Source of the DNA: Dehalococcoidia bacterium
Lineage (GTDB): Bacteria; Chloroflexota; Dehalococcoidia; GIF9; AB-539-J10
Length of the DNA stretch: 7,380 bases
Reading direction: 5' to 3'
Assembly: GCA_030606765.1 (NCBI GenBank)
Contig: JAUWFX010000096.1
Coordinates: 1-7,380, forward strand
Shown: positions 5,611 to 7,380 of the stretch, in pieces
Layout: each line of letters begins with the position of its first letter
How positions within the stretch are numbered: the first letter of the stretch is position 1
Notes under the pieces: generated by a model
What the model was told of the DNA's origin: nothing
Databases searched by the model: none
What the model saw: the letters and a program-made list of their open reading frames with translations, nothing else
Translations under genes and position numbers: made by a program

Positions 5611-5813
5611 GCTGCACGAAATAGCGTTTTGTTGTCTGCGAAGCATCTCCATCAAGTTGACCTACTCCTTGCTCCACCGCTCCGTTTCTTGGGAGGTGCC
5701 TTGCTCCGTGCCATACTGCTGTAGGGACCGGAGCATGCAGAGCGTAGAGCGGAAACGAGGCAGAACAGAGCGGAAACTGAGGCGGAAATCAAAGCGGAAA
5801 CCGGGAGGCAGAT
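5611..5813 (+). repeat. Dispersed intergenic repeat element, copy B
   Basis: Counterpart of copy A in opposite orientation. It shares TGCAC (5613-5617), CGTTTTGTTGTCTGCGAA (5625-5642, 17 of 18 with copy A), the identical TTGCTCCACCGCTCC (5669-5683) and a purine-rich end GGAGCATGCAGAGCGTAGAG. In place of the clean octamer array it carries four GCGGAAA units at 5749, 5770, 5782 and 5794, spaced 21, 12 and 12 bp. The ends are uncertain. A 74-codon frame crosses it but has no ribosome site and follows the repeat composition, so I do not call a gene. Confidence 0.6.
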
Positions 5814-5825
5814 CCTGAAGAGACA

Positions 5826-5962
5826 ATTTGGCTGATTATTACCCCTAATCCTGTCCCCTGAATCACTTGGTATTGGAAGAGGTAGATACGAACAAACGGC
5901 GATTGATTAGGACCTTTTTATATTGGCTTCTCCTAATGCTAATCCTTTTATTTCAGCCAAAT
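5826..5962. repeat. Non-coding segment bounded by a 10-bp inverted repeat
   Basis: ATTTGGCTGA (5826-5835) and TCAGCCAAAT (5953-5962) are exact reverse complements with 117 bp between them. Inside are smaller inverted pairs: CCTAATC (5844-5850) with GATTAGG (5905-5911), and ATTAGGA (5906-5912) with TCCTAAT (5931-5937). No coding frame is seen. It could be a tiny inverted-repeat element or a folded RNA; flanking target duplications are not evident. Confidence 0.3.
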
Positions 5963-5967
5963 GGTTT

Positions 5968-5997
5968 TTCATATCATTTGACAAGTCTTGGTACAAT
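5968..5997 (+). promoter_or_regulatory. Candidate promoter of the ABC-F gene
   Basis: TTCATA (5968-5973), an 18-bp gap and TACAAT (5992-5997) would start the transcript about 20 nt before the gene, just upstream of the ribosome site GAGGA. A perfect TTGACA lies at 5978-5983 but has no good -10 at 16-18 bp, so the choice of -35 is uncertain. Confidence 0.4.
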
Positions 5998-6021
5998 TTA
6001 ATGTAACAGTAAGAGGATTAT

Positions 6022-7380
6022 ATGCTTAATGTCACCGACATCTCCAAGTCATATAACGACCATGAACTTTTCAGCGGGGTTAGTTTCACCGTTGGCATGA
6101 GCGATCGCATTGCGGTCATCGGACGGAATGGCACGGGGAAGACCACCCTTTTCGAAATCATGACGGGCAATATCATCCCGGATTCCGGAAGCGTGTCTCT
6201 GCGACGTGACATCGCTATCGGTTATCTTCGCCAGGATGTCCAACCATCATCGGAGCGGAGTCTGCTGAAATATGTCTCCGGTTCGTCCGATGTGGTCAGA
6301 GACCTTGCACATAAGATCGGGCTCGTACAGGAAGACCTGGCAGAGGAAAGGGACGAGGAAACCGTAAATGGCCTGCTGAGAAAGCTGGGTGAGTTGCAGT
6401 CCCTCTATGAGGCAAAGGGTGGTTATAGCTCTGAACACGAGGCAAAGATCGTCCTCTCTGGACTGGGTTTCGCCCGGTCAGATTTCGGGCATCCGCTGTC
6501 TGAATTCAGCGGCGGCTGGCGGACACGTATTGAACTGGCCAGACTCCTTTTCCTTAATCCCGATATCCTGCTGCTCGATGAACCTACAAACTATCTTGAT
6601 CTGGAGACGCAGCGCTGGTTTGAAACCTACCTGAAACGCTATCACGGTGCCGTCCTGGTCACGTCACATGACCGAGCCTTTCTCAACAATGTTGTGAGCA
6701 AGGTCATAGCTATTGAGGATGAGGGCGTTATCTTCCACCATGGAGATTATGATAGCTACGTTCGTGCCCGCGAGAAGAATATCGAGACTCGCCAGGCAGC
6801 CGCCCAGCGACAGGAGGTAGAAATCAGACGGCAGATGCGTTTCATTGAGCGCTTCCGCGCCAAAAATACTAAGGCTTCTCAGGTGCAGAGCCGTGTCAAG
6901 CAACTGGGCAAGATTGAGCGGATTACAGTTCCTCGGGCAACAAAGAAGATACATTTCAATTTTAGAGAGCCTCCGCGGAGCGGTCGCGTCGTAATCGAAC
7001 TCAAGCACGTTGCCAAGTCTTACGGGCAGCATGTTGTATACCAGGATCTTAACCTGACACTGGAGCGGGGAGATCGCGTTGCCATAGTAGGGATAAATGG
7101 GGCTGGGAAAACAACCCTTCTGCGCATGCTGGCCGGTGTTTTGCCCTTTGAAAGAGGGCAGCGTGTACTCGGTCACAATGTGACTACGGCATACTTCGGC
7201 CAGTATTATATAGAATCTCTCAACCCCTACAACAGCATTATTGAGGAATTACGGAGCGTAGCACCGGACGAGCCGGAACAGCGCCTGCGTGGGCTGGCCG
7301 GGGCATTCCTCTTCAGCGGTGACGATGTGACGAAGAGGATATCGGTGCTCTCGGGTGGGGAAAAGACCCGCGTCGCCATT
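6022..7380 (+). CDS. ABC-F family ATPase (ribosome-associated), C-terminus cut by the window edge
   Basis: A soluble twin-ATPase protein with no membrane part; ABC-F proteins act at the ribosomal E site, as translation factors or as antibiotic-protection factors. 453 codons are visible and the frame is open to the edge. Domain 1: Walker A GRNGTGKTT (34-42), signature FSGGWRTRIELARLL (162-176), Walker B LLLDEPTNYLD (183-193), switch His216 in TSHDRAFL. The linker (about 245-320) is basic and helical, with KASQVQSRVKQLGKIER, the ABC-F P-site tRNA-interaction region. Domain 2: Walker A GINGAGKTT (357-365), signature LSGGEKTR (443-450); the second Walker B is outside the window. The ATG has GAGGA 4 nt upstream. 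The subgroup (Uup/YdiF-like or a resistance type) cannot be fixed from this part; the linker is ordinary in length, which leans to a housekeeping type. Confidence 0.95.
   Translation, partial: MLNVTDISKSYNDHELFSGVSFTVGMSDRIAVIGRNGTGKTTLFEIMTGNIIPDSGSVSLRRDIAIGYLRQDVQPSSERSLLKYVSGSSDVVRDLAHKIGLVQEDLAEERDEETVNGLLRKLGELQSLYEAKGGYSSEHEAKIVLSGLGFARSDFGHPLSEFSGGWRTRIELARLLFLNPDILLLDEPTNYLDLETQRWFETYLKRYHGAVLVTSHDRAFLNNVVSKVIAIEDEGVIFHHGDYDSYVRAREKNIETRQAAAQRQEVEIRRQMRFIERFRAKNTKASQVQSRVKQLGKIERITVPRATKKIHFNFREPPRSGRVVIELKHVAKSYGQHVVYQDLNLTLERGDRVAIVGINGAGKTTLLRMLAGVLPFERGQRVLGHNVTTAYFGQYYIESLNPYNSIIEELRSVAPDEPEQRLRGLAGAFLFSGDDVTKRISVLSGGEKTRVAI

Noticed and set aside
5594..5818. 74-codon plus-strand frame
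   Set aside because: It runs through repeat copy B, ends in Arg/Lys repeats produced by the GCGGAAA units and has no ribosome site.
6664..7176. 170-codon minus-strand frame inside the ABC-F gene
   Set aside because: The opposite strand carries intact ABC-F motifs throughout; this is an antisense open frame.
1..7380. CRISPR array, transposase, integrase or rRNA
   Set aside because: No regularly spaced repeats with unique spacers and no protein or RNA signature of these types is visible; the only arrays are the short octamer and GCGGAAA units.

Overview
The window looks like bacterial chromosome with dense gene packing and non-coding gaps rich in small repeats. The order thrS-infC is conserved in many bacteria, with rpmI and rplT usually following; here it would continue off the left edge. 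The ThrRS lacks the N-terminal TGS domain. My tentative guess is a Chloroflexota (Dehalococcoidia-like) genome, but that rests on general impression, not on any search.

Layout. Positions 1-2342, minus strand: infC (IF-3, cut by the left edge) and thrS, with a roughly 140-nt thrS leader and a good extended -10 promoter. The leader holds a tRNA-like segment that coincides with a 21-codon upstream ORF carrying a perfect Shine-Dalgarno. Positions 2343-2841: non-coding, containing a degenerate repeat element (copy A) with an 8-bp tandem array. Positions 2842-3189, minus strand: a doubtful small ORF with a CxxC...HxxC motif. Positions 3319-5520, minus strand: a tight three-gene operon of MarR-type regulator, DrrA-like ABC ATPase and ABC-2 permease, preceded by a perfect inverted repeat lying over its likely promoter. 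Positions 5579-6021: non-coding, with a second copy (copy B) of the repeat element in inverted orientation and a separate 10-bp inverted repeat. Positions 6022-7380, plus strand: an ABC-F ATPase cut by the right edge.

How the genes relate. thrS and infC are translation housekeeping genes and probably share a transcript. The MarR/ABC operon has the form of a self-regulated efflux or resistance module; its substrate cannot be read from sequence. The ABC-F gene is read from the opposite strand, with its own promoter and ribosome site; the family acts on ribosomes and some members protect against antibiotics, so the two units may be linked by theme, but this is inference. The two inverted repeat copies frame the small ORF plus the MarR/ABC operon.

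The points most worth a second look are the tRNA-like/uORF leader of thrS, the possible ATA start of infC, and the paired inverted repeat elements.
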